DNA from: Paraburkholderia sp. CNPSo 3274
GTDB taxonomy: Bacteria > Pseudomonadota > Gammaproteobacteria > Burkholderiales > Burkholderiaceae
Length of the DNA stretch: 64,000 nucleotides
Direction of reading: 5' to 3'
NCBI RefSeq assembly: GCF_024206475.1
Contig: NZ_JAMBPR010000016.1
Span: forward strand, 1 to 64,000
In this document: positions 7,061 through 15,380 of the stretch, piece after piece
How positions within the stretch are numbered: the first letter of the stretch is position 1
Layout: each line of letters opens with the position of its first letter
Program-made: the position numbers and the translations under genes
Notes under the pieces: generated by a model
The model's database searches: none
What the model saw: the letters and a program-made list of their open reading frames with translations, nothing else
Told to the model about the DNA's origin: nothing

Positions 7061-9793
7061 TCACGCGTCGCGCAGCGACTGCAGCGCCGGGCGCGCGAGC
7101 ACGTGCCGCAAGCTGATCCAACCGCCCACGCCCGCGCACACGACGCCTGCGGCGATGCCGGCCGGCAGGAGCCACGGATCGAACGGCAGATAGAAGAGAA
7201 ACACGTGCGTGGCGAGCACCGAGCCCACCGCTTGCGCGCCGAGCGCCGCCATGAGCCCCGCGAGCGCACCCACGGAAATGAATTCGGCCACCTGCACCGC
7301 GCGCACCTGCTGGTGCGATGCCCCCAGCGCGCGCAGCAGCGCCGACTCGCGCATGCGCTCGTCGCGCGTGCCCGCGAGCGCCGCGTAGAGCACCAGCACG
7401 CCCGCGGCGAGCGTGAAGAGAAAGAGGAACTGCACCGCGCCGATCACCTGCTCCAGCACGCGTTCGATTTGCGCGAGAATCGGCGCGATGTCGATCGCGG
7501 TGACGTTGGGATAGCGGGCCACGAGACCGTCCACGACCTGGCGCTGCCGTGGCGGCAGGTGAAAGCTCGTGATGTACGTCGCCGGAAAATCGCGCAGCAG
7601 TCCGGGCGGCATCAGCACGAAGAAGTTGACCTTGAACGAGCCCCAGTCGAGCTTGCGCACACTCGTCACGGGCGCCGTGACTTCCAGGCCTGTCACGTCG
7701 AACTTGAGCACGTCGCCGGGCTTCACGTTGATGAGCTTCGCGAGTCCCTGCTCGATCGAAAGCTGCGGCGTGCCCGAATCGCCATACCAGGTGCCCGCCT
7801 CGATGCGATTGTCGTCGGGCAGCTTCGTCGTGTACGAGAGATTGAACTCGCGATCCACGAGCCGGCGCGCGTCCTCGCTCTTGTACGAGTCGGGATTCAC
7901 GGGCTTGCCGTTGATCGAGATGAGGCGCCCGCGCACCATCGGCTGGAGATCGCTGTCGGCAGACCCGGCAATCCCATGCGTGCGCAGCCAGGCGGCCACG
8001 GCGTCGCGCTGGTCGGGCTGGATGTCGATGAGGAACTCGTTGGGCGCGTCGGGCGGCGTGGACTTGCGCCAGCCTTCGACGAGGTCGTTGCGCGTCATCG
8101 CGATCAGCAAAAGGCACATGAGGCCGATGGCGAGCGCCGTGATCTGGAGCGCGCTTGCGCCCGGCCGCCGTTCGAGCGACGCCAGTGCATAGCGCCAACC
8201 CACGCCCGCGCGCGCCTGACCGGAGAGGCGAGCGCTGCGCGCCACGCGCGCCGCGCACCACAGCGCCGCGCGCGCCACGCTGGCGAACACGATCAGCCCG
8301 ATCGCGAAACCGCCAGCGACGATGCCGCCCAGCTTCAACTCCCCCGCCGCGATCACGAGCAGCCCCGCGAAGAGCGCAATGCCAATGCCATATGCCGCCC
8401 ACGCGGCGCGTCCTTCGTCGCCCCACTCGCGGCGCAGCACGCGCACCGGCGGCACGCGCGTGAGCGGCAAGAGCGGCGGCAGCGCGAAGCCCAGCAGCAG
8501 CACGAGACCCGCGGCGATGCCTTCGAGCACGGGCAACGGTCCGGGCTGCGGCAGCACGACGTCGATGAGATTCCCGAGCCACGCCAGCAGCGCGAGATGA
8601 CCCGCGTAGCCGAGCGCCACGCCCGCTGCGCCGCCCGCGAGTCCGAGCCCCGCGAACTCCAGCACGAAAAGCGTGCGCAACGTGCGTTGGCTCGCGCCGA
8701 GGCAGCGCATCGCGGCGCATGCGTCGAGATGGCGGCGCGTGTAGCGATGCGCGGCCATGGCGATCGCCACCGCCGCGAGCAGCGCCGTCAGGAGCGAAAC
8801 GAGCGTGAGGAAGTGGCGCGCGCGGTCGAGCGTCTGGCGCACCTGAGGCTGGCCGTCCTGGAGCGATTCGAGTGCGACGCCGCGCATCTTGCCGCCGTCC
8901 ACGCGCGCACGCGACCAGGACGCGAATTGCGCGACGGCCGGATCGGCGCCCGCCACGAGCAGGCGGTAAGTCACGCGGCTGCCATAGCCGAGCAGACCGG
9001 TCGACGCGACTTCGTCGGCGCGCATCATGAGGCGCGGCGAGAAGTTCACGAACGAAAAGCCGCGGTCGAGTTCTTTCGTGATGAGCGCGTTCACGGTGAA
9101 GGTGCGCGTGCCGACCTTCACCGTGTCGCCGACATGGAGCTTGAGCGCGTCGAGCAGTTCGTCGTCCACCCACACGGTGCCGGGCGGCGGAATGCCTTGC
9201 GCCGCGTAATCGGCCGCGCCCGGCGCCGCGGCGATACGCAGCGCGCCGCGCAACGGATAGTCCGCCGAGACGGCCTTGACGGCGGCAAGGCGAGTGGCCG
9301 TTGCGCCCGGGGCGGCGGAAGCGCCCGCCGCTGCAGCAGCTTGTGGCGCTCCCGAACTCACCATGCTCGGGAAGATCGTCGTGGTCGCCGTGCGCAGCGA
9401 AAGCGACTGCGCCTCGCGCGCGAACATGGGATCGACGGGGTGATCGGCGCGCACGATGAAATCGGCGGCGATCATGCGCCGGGCATCGCGCTCGAGGCCG
9501 CGCTGCAGTCGGTCGGCAAGAAAACCCACGCTGGCGAGCGCCGCCACGGCGAGCACGAGCGCGAGCAGCAGCATGGTGAGTTCGCCCGCGCGCCAGTCGC
9601 GCGCTGTCATGCGCGCGGCAAGATGCACGAGATCGGACCAGCCTGGCGTGGTACGCACGGCCACCGGCCTACGCGGGCCGCCCGGAGCGCCCGGACCGCC
9701 CGCCGCAGCCGGCGGCTCAGCCTGCACGAACCCCGGGCCGCCTTCGCTGCGCGGAGGCTTTGCGTTGGAGGAAGAAGGCGTGCCGCCGCTCAA
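7061..9793 (-). CDS. FtsX-type ABC transporter permease (YbbP-like)
   Basis: A roughly 910-residue membrane protein with the YbbP layout: one N-terminal helix (MLLLALVLAVAALASVGF), a large periplasmic MacB-like domain, four or five central helices with the first FtsX domain, a second periplasmic domain and three C-terminal helices with the second FtsX domain. The start is uncertain. A TTG at 9793 overlaps the DUF4126 stop by 4 bases. An ATG at 9871 lies inside that gene, and an ATG at 9610 sits just before the first helix. Residues before the first helix are Gly/Pro rich. The family usually works with a LolD/YbbA-type ATPase; none is present in this window. Its substrate is unknown. Confidence 0.85.
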   Translation of the reverse strand: MSGGTPSSSNAKPPRSEGGPGFVQAEPPAAAGGPGAPGGPRRPVAVRTTPGWSDLVHLAARMTARDWRAGELTMLLLALVLAVAALASVGFLADRLQRGLERDARRMIAADFIVRADHPVDPMFAREAQSLSLRTATTTIFPSMVSSGAPQAAAAAGASAAPGATATRLAAVKAVSADYPLRGALRIAAAPGAADYAAQGIPPPGTVWVDDELLDALKLHVGDTVKVGTRTFTVNALITKELDRGFSFVNFSPRLMMRADEVASTGLLGYGSRVTYRLLVAGADPAVAQFASWSRARVDGGKMRGVALESLQDGQPQVRQTLDRARHFLTLVSLLTALLAAVAIAMAAHRYTRRHLDACAAMRCLGASQRTLRTLFVLEFAGLGLAGGAAGVALGYAGHLALLAWLGNLIDVVLPQPGPLPVLEGIAAGLVLLLGFALPPLLPLTRVPPVRVLRREWGDEGRAAWAAYGIGIALFAGLLVIAAGELKLGGIVAGGFAIGLIVFASVARAALWCAARVARSARLSGQARAGVGWRYALASLERRPGASALQITALAIGLMCLLLIAMTRNDLVEGWRKSTPPDAPNEFLIDIQPDQRDAVAAWLRTHGIAGSADSDLQPMVRGRLISINGKPVNPDSYKSEDARRLVDREFNLSYTTKLPDDNRIEAGTWYGDSGTPQLSIEQGLAKLINVKPGDVLKFDVTGLEVTAPVTSVRKLDWGSFKVNFFVLMPPGLLRDFPATYITSFHLPPRQRQVVDGLVARYPNVTAIDIAPILAQIERVLEQVIGAVQFLFLFTLAAGVLVLYAALAGTRDERMRESALLRALGASHQQVRAVQVAEFISVGALAGLMAALGAQAVGSVLATHVFLFYLPFDPWLLPAGIAAGVVCAGVGGWISLRHVLARPALQSLRDA

Positions 9794-10404
9794 TCGTGAC
9801 GACCTCGTAACGAAAGTCGCGAAACCATGTGCATCGCCATGCCGCGGAAACCGCCCTGCACGCCGCGCCACAGGCGCGGCAGCGCCCAGGCCGCGAGCAC
9901 GAGGAACGCCAAGAGCATGACGAGGAAGAGCAGCGGCACGAACAACGCGAGCAACACGCCGACGAAGGTCATGCCGTCCTCGGCGCTCGACGTGACGACG
10001 TTCGACACCGGCTCAGGCGAAAGATTGATGAGCGCGCGCGTGCCCGCCTTGGCGAGATGCGCCGTGCCCGCGAGCGTGCCGCCCGCCAGCGCGGCGACGG
10101 TCAACAGCGCCGGATCTGCATGGCCGAGCGCGCCGGCCGCGAGCACGGCCCCGGCCGGAATGCGGATGAAGGTATGCACCGCATCCCAGAGCGAATCGAA
10201 CGCAGGGATCTTGTCGGCGAGGAATTCGAGCACCGTGAGCGCGGCGGCAATGCCGATCACCCACGGCGAAGCGAGCACGGCAAGCGTGTCGGGCAGGTGA
10301 ATCAGGCCAAGACGTTGCAGGACGCCGGCCATCAGCACCGTGAGATAGAGGCGCAGGCCGCTGCCCCAGGACAGGCCCGCTGCTAGCGAAAGTGGTTCCA
10401 GCAT
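9790..10404 (-). CDS. DUF4126 membrane protein
   Basis: A 204-residue hydrophobic protein of the DUF4126 family. It starts MLEPLSLAAGLSWGSGLRLY and has about five membrane helices with the conserved LEFLADKIPAFDSLWD segment. The start at 10404 is chosen because a near-perfect GAGGAGGC ribosome site lies just before it; the frame is open for 30 more codons upstream without similarity. It overlaps or abuts the FtsX-type permease downstream, so the two are likely one transcript. No function is known to me for the family. Confidence 0.85.
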   Translation of the reverse strand: MLEPLSLAAGLSWGSGLRLYLTVLMAGVLQRLGLIHLPDTLAVLASPWVIGIAAALTVLEFLADKIPAFDSLWDAVHTFIRIPAGAVLAAGALGHADPALLTVAALAGGTLAGTAHLAKAGTRALINLSPEPVSNVVTSSAEDGMTFVGVLLALFVPLLFLVMLLAFLVLAAWALPRLWRGVQGGFRGMAMHMVSRLSLRGRHD

Positions 10405-10614
10405 GGCTGCCTCCTCGCGCGGCGCGGCCGGGGCGCCGGCGCTCCACGCGGGAAGCGGGAGAGCAGGCGCTGTGCGCACACGCTCGCCGCTCATGCGGCG
10501 CGGAGTGTTATCGGGTTATGACCGTTCCATTATAGCCACGCTCGCTGCGGTGCCGCAGCGGTGTTGCGTCGCCGCGGCATAGGGTCCGGACCGATGTATG
10601 CGCAGTGGATTTAA

Positions 10615-10935
10615 TCAGGCGGCCGAAGAAAGCTTGAGTCCGATGAGGCCGAGCACGATCAGCGCGGCGCTCGCCACACGCGCGGCGCTCACTGCCTCAC
10701 CCATCATGACGATGCCGAACACGAACGCGCCGACCGCGCCAATGCCCGTCCACACCGCATAGGCGGTGCCGAGCGGCAATTGACGCATGGCCATGGCGAG
10801 CAGGACGAAGCTGCCCAGCGCCGTGACCACGGTGAACGCCGAGGGCCAGAGTCGCGTGAATCCTTCGGAAGACTTGAGACCGGCGGCCCACGCCACTTCG
10901 AGCAGGCCAGCGATAAGAAGAAGAAACCAGGACAT
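10615..10935 (-). CDS. sugE: SMR-family guanidinium exporter SugE/Gdx
   Basis: A 106-residue four-helix small multidrug resistance protein. The membrane glutamate needed for coupled export is Glu13 ([12 protein letters not shown]), with Trp16 and Lys20 as in the Gdx branch. [17 protein letters not shown] marks the second and third helices. The Gdx branch exports guanidinium in exchange for protons; some SugE members also pass quaternary ammonium ions. The leader carries a guanidine-II riboswitch, which supports guanidinium as the true substrate. It lies downstream of kdpE but has its own promoter. Confidence 0.93.
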   Translation of the reverse strand: MSWFLLLIAGLLEVAWAAGLKSSEGFTRLWPSAFTVVTALGSFVLLAMAMRQLPLGTAYAVWTGIGAVGAFVFGIVMMGEAVSAARVASAALIVLGLIGLKLSSAA

Positions 10936-10945
10936 GGGGAACGCT

Positions 10946-11003
10946 CCATTTAAAAAATGGGGCCGTCCCCGTTGACATAACATTCCGCAAGGTCGTCCTT
11001 ACA
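10946..11003 (-). promoter_or_regulatory. Guanidine-II (mini-ykkC) riboswitch in the sugE leader
   Basis: On the minus strand two short hairpins carry the diagnostic ACGR tetraloops. P1 is AAGG-ACGA-CCTT (10989-11000) and P2 is GGGG-ACGG-CCCC (10959-10970), joined by an 18-base linker. This is the mini-ykkC consensus, which binds free guanidinium. Just after P2, CCATTT-TTT-AAATGG (10946-10960) can fold into a competing hairpin. It shares two bases with P2 and pairs the start of the GGAG ribosome site. Guanidinium binding would favour P2 and free the ribosome site. The motif is read directly; the switching mechanism is inference. Confidence 0.9.
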
Positions 11004-11011
11004 GACCTGTA

Positions 11012-11017
11012 ATTATA
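11012..11017 (-). promoter_or_regulatory. -10 box of the sugE promoter
   Basis: A perfect TATAAT on the minus strand predicts a transcription start about 7 bases downstream (near 11005), a few bases before riboswitch hairpin P1. No good -35 box lies 16-18 bases upstream, in the end of kdpE. Confidence 0.55.
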
Positions 11018-11036
11018 GCCCCGGCGCAGTGCAGGC

Positions 11037-11735
11037 TTACTGCACGCCGACCAGTCGATACCCCACGCCCGTCTCCGTGATGATGTGCTCCGGCTGCGCG
11101 GGATCGCGCTCCAATTTCTGCCGCAGATGCGCCATGTAGATGCGCAAGTAATGGCTGCTTTCCACGTGCGACGGCCCCCAGACCTCGCGCAGCAGTTGCC
11201 GGTGCGTGAGCACACGCCCCGCGTCGCGCACGAGCGTGGCGAGCAGGCGGTACTCGATCGGCGTGAGATGCACGGGCGCGCCTTCGCGCGTGACCTGGCG
11301 CAGTCCCAGATCGACGTTTACGGCACCGAAGCTCACCTGCGGCACCTCGTTCGCCCCGCCGCGGTTGCGCCGCCGTAGCTGCGCGCGAATGCGCGCGAGC
11401 AGCTCGGACACTCCGAACGGCTTCGTGAGGTAGTCGTCGGCGCCGGCGTCGAGCGCGGCCACTTTCTCGCTTTCCTGGGTGCGCGCCGAAAGCACGATCA
11501 CTGGCAGATCGCTCCAGCCGCGCAGTTCGCGGATCACGTCGAGGCCGTCGGTGTCGGGCAGGCCCAGATCGACGATCACGAGGTCGGGCTTGCGCGTGGC
11601 GGCCTCGACGAGGCCCTGCTTGCCGGTCTCGGCGTCGTGCACGACGATGCCCTCGCCCTCCAGCGTTGCGCGCACGAATCGGCGAATCTGTTTTTCGTCT
11701 TCGATCAGAACGACGGCGATGCTCGGGTCACTCAT
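11037..11735 (-). CDS. kdpE: KdpE response regulator
   Basis: A 232-residue OmpR/PhoB-type regulator. The receiver domain (residues 1-120) has the acidic pocket Glu12/Asp13, the phospho-acceptor Asp56 in IVDLGLPD and the conserved Lys in TKPFG. The C-terminal winged helix (about 135-230) ends GVGYRLVG. It activates the kdp operon when phosphorylated by KdpD at low potassium. The start at 11735 (MSDPSIAVV) overlaps the end of kdpD by 8 bases, so translation is coupled. Confidence 0.95.
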   Translation of the reverse strand: MSDPSIAVVLIEDEKQIRRFVRATLEGEGIVVHDAETGKQGLVEAATRKPDLVIVDLGLPDTDGLDVIRELRGWSDLPVIVLSARTQESEKVAALDAGADDYLTKPFGVSELLARIRAQLRRRNRGGANEVPQVSFGAVNVDLGLRQVTREGAPVHLTPIEYRLLATLVRDAGRVLTHRQLLREVWGPSHVESSHYLRIYMAHLRQKLERDPAQPEHIITETGVGYRLVGVQ

Positions 11736-14625
11736 TTGCGGGTTTCGGATCGATGGTTTTTGGGGGGGCGGCCTCCAGTGGGGCGGCCTCCCGTGGGACG
11801 GCCTCGAGCGGCTCGAGCGCTTCGTGTGCCTCTGGCGCATCGGTCACATCGGCGGGCAGCGGCGGCGGCGACTCCACGGGCAGCGCAAACCAGAACGTCG
11901 CGCCTTGCACATGGCCGTCGGCGGCAACGCGATTGGCCGCGCCGATTGTACCCCCGTGCGCCTCGACGATCGCCCGGCAGATGGCGAGTCCGAGCCCGAT
12001 GCCGGGCTTGGCCGACTCCTTCTCGCCTCGCGTGAACTTCTCGAACACGCGCTCGCCCATGCCGGGCGGCAAACCCGGCCCGTTGTCTTCGATCGAGACG
12101 CGCACGAACGGCTGGCCGCCCTCCTCCACGCGGCGCGCCGCGATGGTGAGCGGCGTGCCGGCGGGCGTGTACTTGGCCGCGTTCTCCAGCAGGTTCGAGA
12201 AGAGCCGCTCCATCAGCACGGCGTCGAGCTGGAGCAGCGGCAGGCCTTCCTCCAGCTTCACCTGCACGGGGTGCCGCGCGAGCACGCGGCGGCAAGCGGC
12301 AAGCGCGGCGCCCACGGTTTCCTCGAGCAGCGTCCACTGACGATTGAGATTGAGACTCCCCGCCTGCAGCCGCGCCATATCGAGCAGGTTCGTCACGATG
12401 CCCGTCATGCGCAGTGCCTCGTCGTGAATCGCCTCGATCAGCTCGCCCGAGCGCGAGTCCTGCGCATCCTCGGGCTCATGGGTTTGCGCGAGCATCGACG
12501 AGAAACCGACGATCGTCGTGAGCGGCGTGCGCAGGTCGTGCGAGATGGCCGAGAGCAGCGAATTGCGCAGCCGCTCCGACTCCATGTTGACGAGCGCGTC
12601 GCGCGCGATGTCCACGTAGTGCACGCGCTCGAGCGCGAGCGCGATTTGCGCGGCGAACGCGTCGAGCATGCGCTGCTGCTCGGGCACCTGAAGCTCGCGC
12701 GCGTCGCGCGTCACGACGGCGAGCACGCCGCGCGTGCGCATCGGCGCCTTGAGCGGCAAGTAGCGCGCCACGGCCGCCGGCAGCGTGTCGGTGCCGTTGC
12801 CCGCGGGCTTTTGCTGGTCGTACACCCACTGCCCCACGTCGATGTCGAGGTTAGCGGCGTCGAGCATGATCTTGGGATCGGGCTCCTCGATCTTCTGCTG
12901 CACCTTGTCGACGCTATCCGGCAGGAGCAGCGCCACGCGCGCACCGAACACTTCGCTCACGTGGCGGCTGCCTATCGCCACGATCTGCTCCGTGGTGAGC
13001 GCCGCGGCCAGCTCGCGCGCCATCGCGTACATCGCGCCGGTGCGCTGTTCGCGCCGCTGCGCGACGCTCGCCTCGCGGCGCAAGCTCGACGTGAGGTGGC
13101 TGATGACGAGCGAAGTGAGCAGCATGCCGACGAAGGTCAGCAGATATTGCGTGTCCGTCACCGAAAACGACATGCGCGGCGGCACGAAGAAAAAGTCGTA
13201 CGCTGCGACGCTTGCAAACGAGAGCATCACGCCCGGACCGCGTCCGAGCTTCGTCGCCGCGAAGATCACGCCGAGCAGATACAACATGACGAGATTCGCG
13301 AGGTCGATGCGGTCGATCAGCTGGCTCGCGATGAGCGTCACGCACGCGCAGATCACGAGCGCGGCCGCGTAGGCGCGCGGCGGCGAGCGCTCGGTGCCCC
13401 CGGCCGCAAGCGCATCGCGCCAGGCGTTGGCAGCTCGCGTGGCCGCACTGGCCGCACCTCCTGGCTCGCTGCCCCCACGCACGGCTTCGCCCGCACTCGC
13501 GCGCACGAGCGTGAGATCGACGTCGCCGGCTTTCTCGGCCAGGCGCTCGCCAAACGGGCGCTTCACCCAGCGTGAAAAGCCCGTGCGCAGCGACCCGCCC
13601 GCCACGAGCTTCGACACGTTGCGCAGCCGCGCGTAGCCGACTAGCGTAGTCGCGGCGTCCTCGCCCGCGAGCGTCGCCGTTTCGGCGCCGAGTTCGGAGG
13701 CGAGCTTGAGCGCGCCGAGCGTGCGCTCGCGTACGGCATCGGGCAGTCGCTGGAGCTTCGGCGTCTCCACGTACACGGCGATCCAGTCGGCCTTCAGGCT
13801 CGCGGCGAGCCGCGCGGCGGCGCGCACCAGCGCGTTCGCCTCGGGCCCTGGCCCCACGCAGACGACGAGGCGCTCGCGCGCCTGCCACACGTGCTGGATC
13901 GAACGGTCGGCACGATACTCGCGCATCTGCGCGTCCACGCGGTCGGCGGTGCGGCGCAGCGCAAGCTCGCGCAGCGCGATCAGGTTGCCCTTGCGAAAGA
14001 AGTTGCGCACCGCGCGCTCCGCCTGCGCCGGCATGTAGACCTTGCCGTCGCGCATGCGGTCGAGCAGTTCTTCGGCGGGCAGGTCGACGAGCGTGACTTC
14101 GTCGGCGCGGTCGAACACCCGGTCGGGCACGGTCTCCCACACGCGAATGCCCGTGATCTGCCCCACCACGTCGTTGAGACTTTCGAGGTGCTGCACATTG
14201 ACGGTCGTATAGACGTCGATGCCCGCGTCGAGCAGTTCGTACACGTCCTGCCAGCGCTTCATGTGACGCGCGCCGGCCACGTTCGAATGCGCCAGCTCGT
14301 CGACGAGCACGAGCTGTGGCTTACGTTCGAGCGCGGCGTCGAGATCGAACTCTTCGAGCAGCCGCCCGCGGTAAGCAATGCGCTGACGCGGCATCACTTC
14401 GAGGCCGGTGGTGAGCGCGGCGGTCTCACTGCGCCCATGCGTCTCGACGATGCCCACCACCACATCCACGCCTTCCTCGGCGCGGCGGCGCGCGGCCTGC
14501 AGCATTGCATAGGTCTTGCCGACGCCGGCTGACGCGCCGAAAAAAATCTTCAGCTTGCCGCGGCGGCGTTTTTCTTCGTCGCGCTGGAGCCGGTCGAGCA
14601 GTTCGTCGGGATCGGGGCGGTTCAT
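11728..14625 (-). CDS. kdpD: KdpD potassium-sensing histidine kinase
   Basis: A 965-residue sensor kinase, somewhat longer than the E. coli protein (894). In order it has the N-terminal KdpD domain with Walker A GASAGVGKT (30-38) and the ELAHSN segment, a universal-stress-like domain (about 250-370), four membrane helices (DUF4118, about 405-500), a GAF-like domain, the HisKA domain with phospho-acceptor His696 in ISHDLRTPL, and the ATPase domain with GIGLGLAICRAI. The C-terminal 35 residues are a Pro/Ala/Glu tail encoded partly by a 15-base tandem repeat. It senses low potassium or turgor and phosphorylates KdpE. It starts after the strong hairpin that follows kdpC. Confidence 0.95.
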   Translation of the reverse strand: MNRPDPDELLDRLQRDEEKRRRGKLKIFFGASAGVGKTYAMLQAARRRAEEGVDVVVGIVETHGRSETAALTTGLEVMPRQRIAYRGRLLEEFDLDAALERKPQLVLVDELAHSNVAGARHMKRWQDVYELLDAGIDVYTTVNVQHLESLNDVVGQITGIRVWETVPDRVFDRADEVTLVDLPAEELLDRMRDGKVYMPAQAERAVRNFFRKGNLIALRELALRRTADRVDAQMREYRADRSIQHVWQARERLVVCVGPGPEANALVRAAARLAASLKADWIAVYVETPKLQRLPDAVRERTLGALKLASELGAETATLAGEDAATTLVGYARLRNVSKLVAGGSLRTGFSRWVKRPFGERLAEKAGDVDLTLVRASAGEAVRGGSEPGGAASAATRAANAWRDALAAGGTERSPPRAYAAALVICACVTLIASQLIDRIDLANLVMLYLLGVIFAATKLGRGPGVMLSFASVAAYDFFFVPPRMSFSVTDTQYLLTFVGMLLTSLVISHLTSSLRREASVAQRREQRTGAMYAMARELAAALTTEQIVAIGSRHVSEVFGARVALLLPDSVDKVQQKIEEPDPKIMLDAANLDIDVGQWVYDQQKPAGNGTDTLPAAVARYLPLKAPMRTRGVLAVVTRDARELQVPEQQRMLDAFAAQIALALERVHYVDIARDALVNMESERLRNSLLSAISHDLRTPLTTIVGFSSMLAQTHEPEDAQDSRSGELIEAIHDEALRMTGIVTNLLDMARLQAGSLNLNRQWTLLEETVGAALAACRRVLARHPVQVKLEEGLPLLQLDAVLMERLFSNLLENAAKYTPAGTPLTIAARRVEEGGQPFVRVSIEDNGPGLPPGMGERVFEKFTRGEKESAKPGIGLGLAICRAIVEAHGGTIGAANRVAADGHVQGATFWFALPVESPPPLPADVTDAPEAHEALEPLEAVPREAAPLEAAPPKTIDPKPANE
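11766..11810. repeat. Three-copy 15-base tandem repeat in the 3' end of kdpD
   Basis: Units of the form GGGCGGCCTCCxGTG occur at 11766-11780 and 11781-11795, with a diverged third copy at 11796-11810. On the coding strand they encode LEAVP, REAAP and LEAAP. The period is a multiple of three, so copy-number change would alter tail length without breaking the frame. Confidence 0.8.
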
Positions 14626-14703
14626 GCGGAAGTCGGAATGAATTTCACCTGGGTTGCACCTGGGGCACGAAAGATCGTCTCACCGTGGCGCGGAAATGGC
14701 AAA

Positions 14704-14738
14704 CCGCACGCTCGACGCGCCAGGCGTCGAGCGTGCGG
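14704..14738 (-). terminator. Long perfect hairpin between kdpC and kdpD
   Basis: A 15-bp uninterrupted stem (14704-14718 with 14724-14738) surrounds a 5-base loop. On the minus strand it is followed by only TTT, so it may act as a partial terminator or an RNA-stability block between the structural genes kdpFABC and the regulators kdpDE. Confidence 0.6.
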
Positions 14739-14757
14739 TGCGGTTCAACGTTCTCGC

Positions 14758-15336
14758 TCAGCTAACCTCTTTGCCGTCGAGCGCGAGGTTCAGCTCGAGC
14801 ACGTTCACACGCGGCTCGCCAAAGAGGCCGAACTGGCGGCCCTTCGTATAATGGTCCACGAGCGCCTGCACGTCGTTCGCGCTCATATGGCGCGCTTGCG
14901 CCACGCGCGCCACCTGGTAGACGGCCGCGGCCGGCGAGATCTCGGGGTCGAGCCCGCTGCCCGAAGACGTCACGAGGTCGGCGGGAACGGGCTGCGAGAC
15001 ATCGGTGCCCGCGGCCTTGAGGGCAGCGATGCGGCCTTTGATCTCGTCGGCGAGCGCCGGGTTGGTCGGCCCGAGGTTCGAGGCGCCCGAGCTCGTCGCG
15101 TTGTACGGCATCGGCGAAGTAGCCGAGAGACGGCCCCAGAAGTACTGGGGCGCGTCGAACTGCTGGCCGATGAGCGAGCTGCCCACCACCTTGCCGTCGA
15201 CTTCGACGAGACTGCCGTTGGCCTGACGGTGGAACGCGACCTGGCCGAACGCGGTCATCACGGCCGGATACACGAGGCCGGTGATGACCGTCAGCACGGC
15301 GAAGATCACGATGAGAGGACGAAACTGCGATTTCAT
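14758..15336 (-). CDS. kdpC: KdpC subunit of the potassium-transporting ATPase
   Basis: A 192-residue subunit with a single N-terminal membrane helix ([20 protein letters not shown]) and a soluble periplasm-facing domain. The conserved features are [14 protein letters not shown], the [15 protein letters not shown] segment and the C-terminal [16 protein letters not shown] end ([15 protein letters not shown]). It stabilises the KdpA-KdpB complex. It follows kdpB after 44 bases and precedes the kdpC-kdpD hairpin. Confidence 0.95.
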   Translation of the reverse strand: MKSQFRPLIVIFAVLTVITGLVYPAVMTAFGQVAFHRQANGSLVEVDGKVVGSSLIGQQFDAPQYFWGRLSATSPMPYNATSSGASNLGPTNPALADEIKGRIAALKAAGTDVSQPVPADLVTSSGSGLDPEISPAAAVYQVARVAQARHMSANDVQALVDHYTKGRQFGLFGEPRVNVLELNLALDGKEVS

Positions 15337-15380
15337 TTTGGCTTCCTATGTATCTATCCGTGTGTGTCTGTCTGCGCGGC

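Noticed and set aside
7052-9799. A 915-codon open frame on the plus strand opposite the permease gene
   Set aside because: It is composed of Arg/His/Ala-rich residues without any family motif and mirrors the real minus-strand FtsX-type gene; a shadow of GC-rich codon use.
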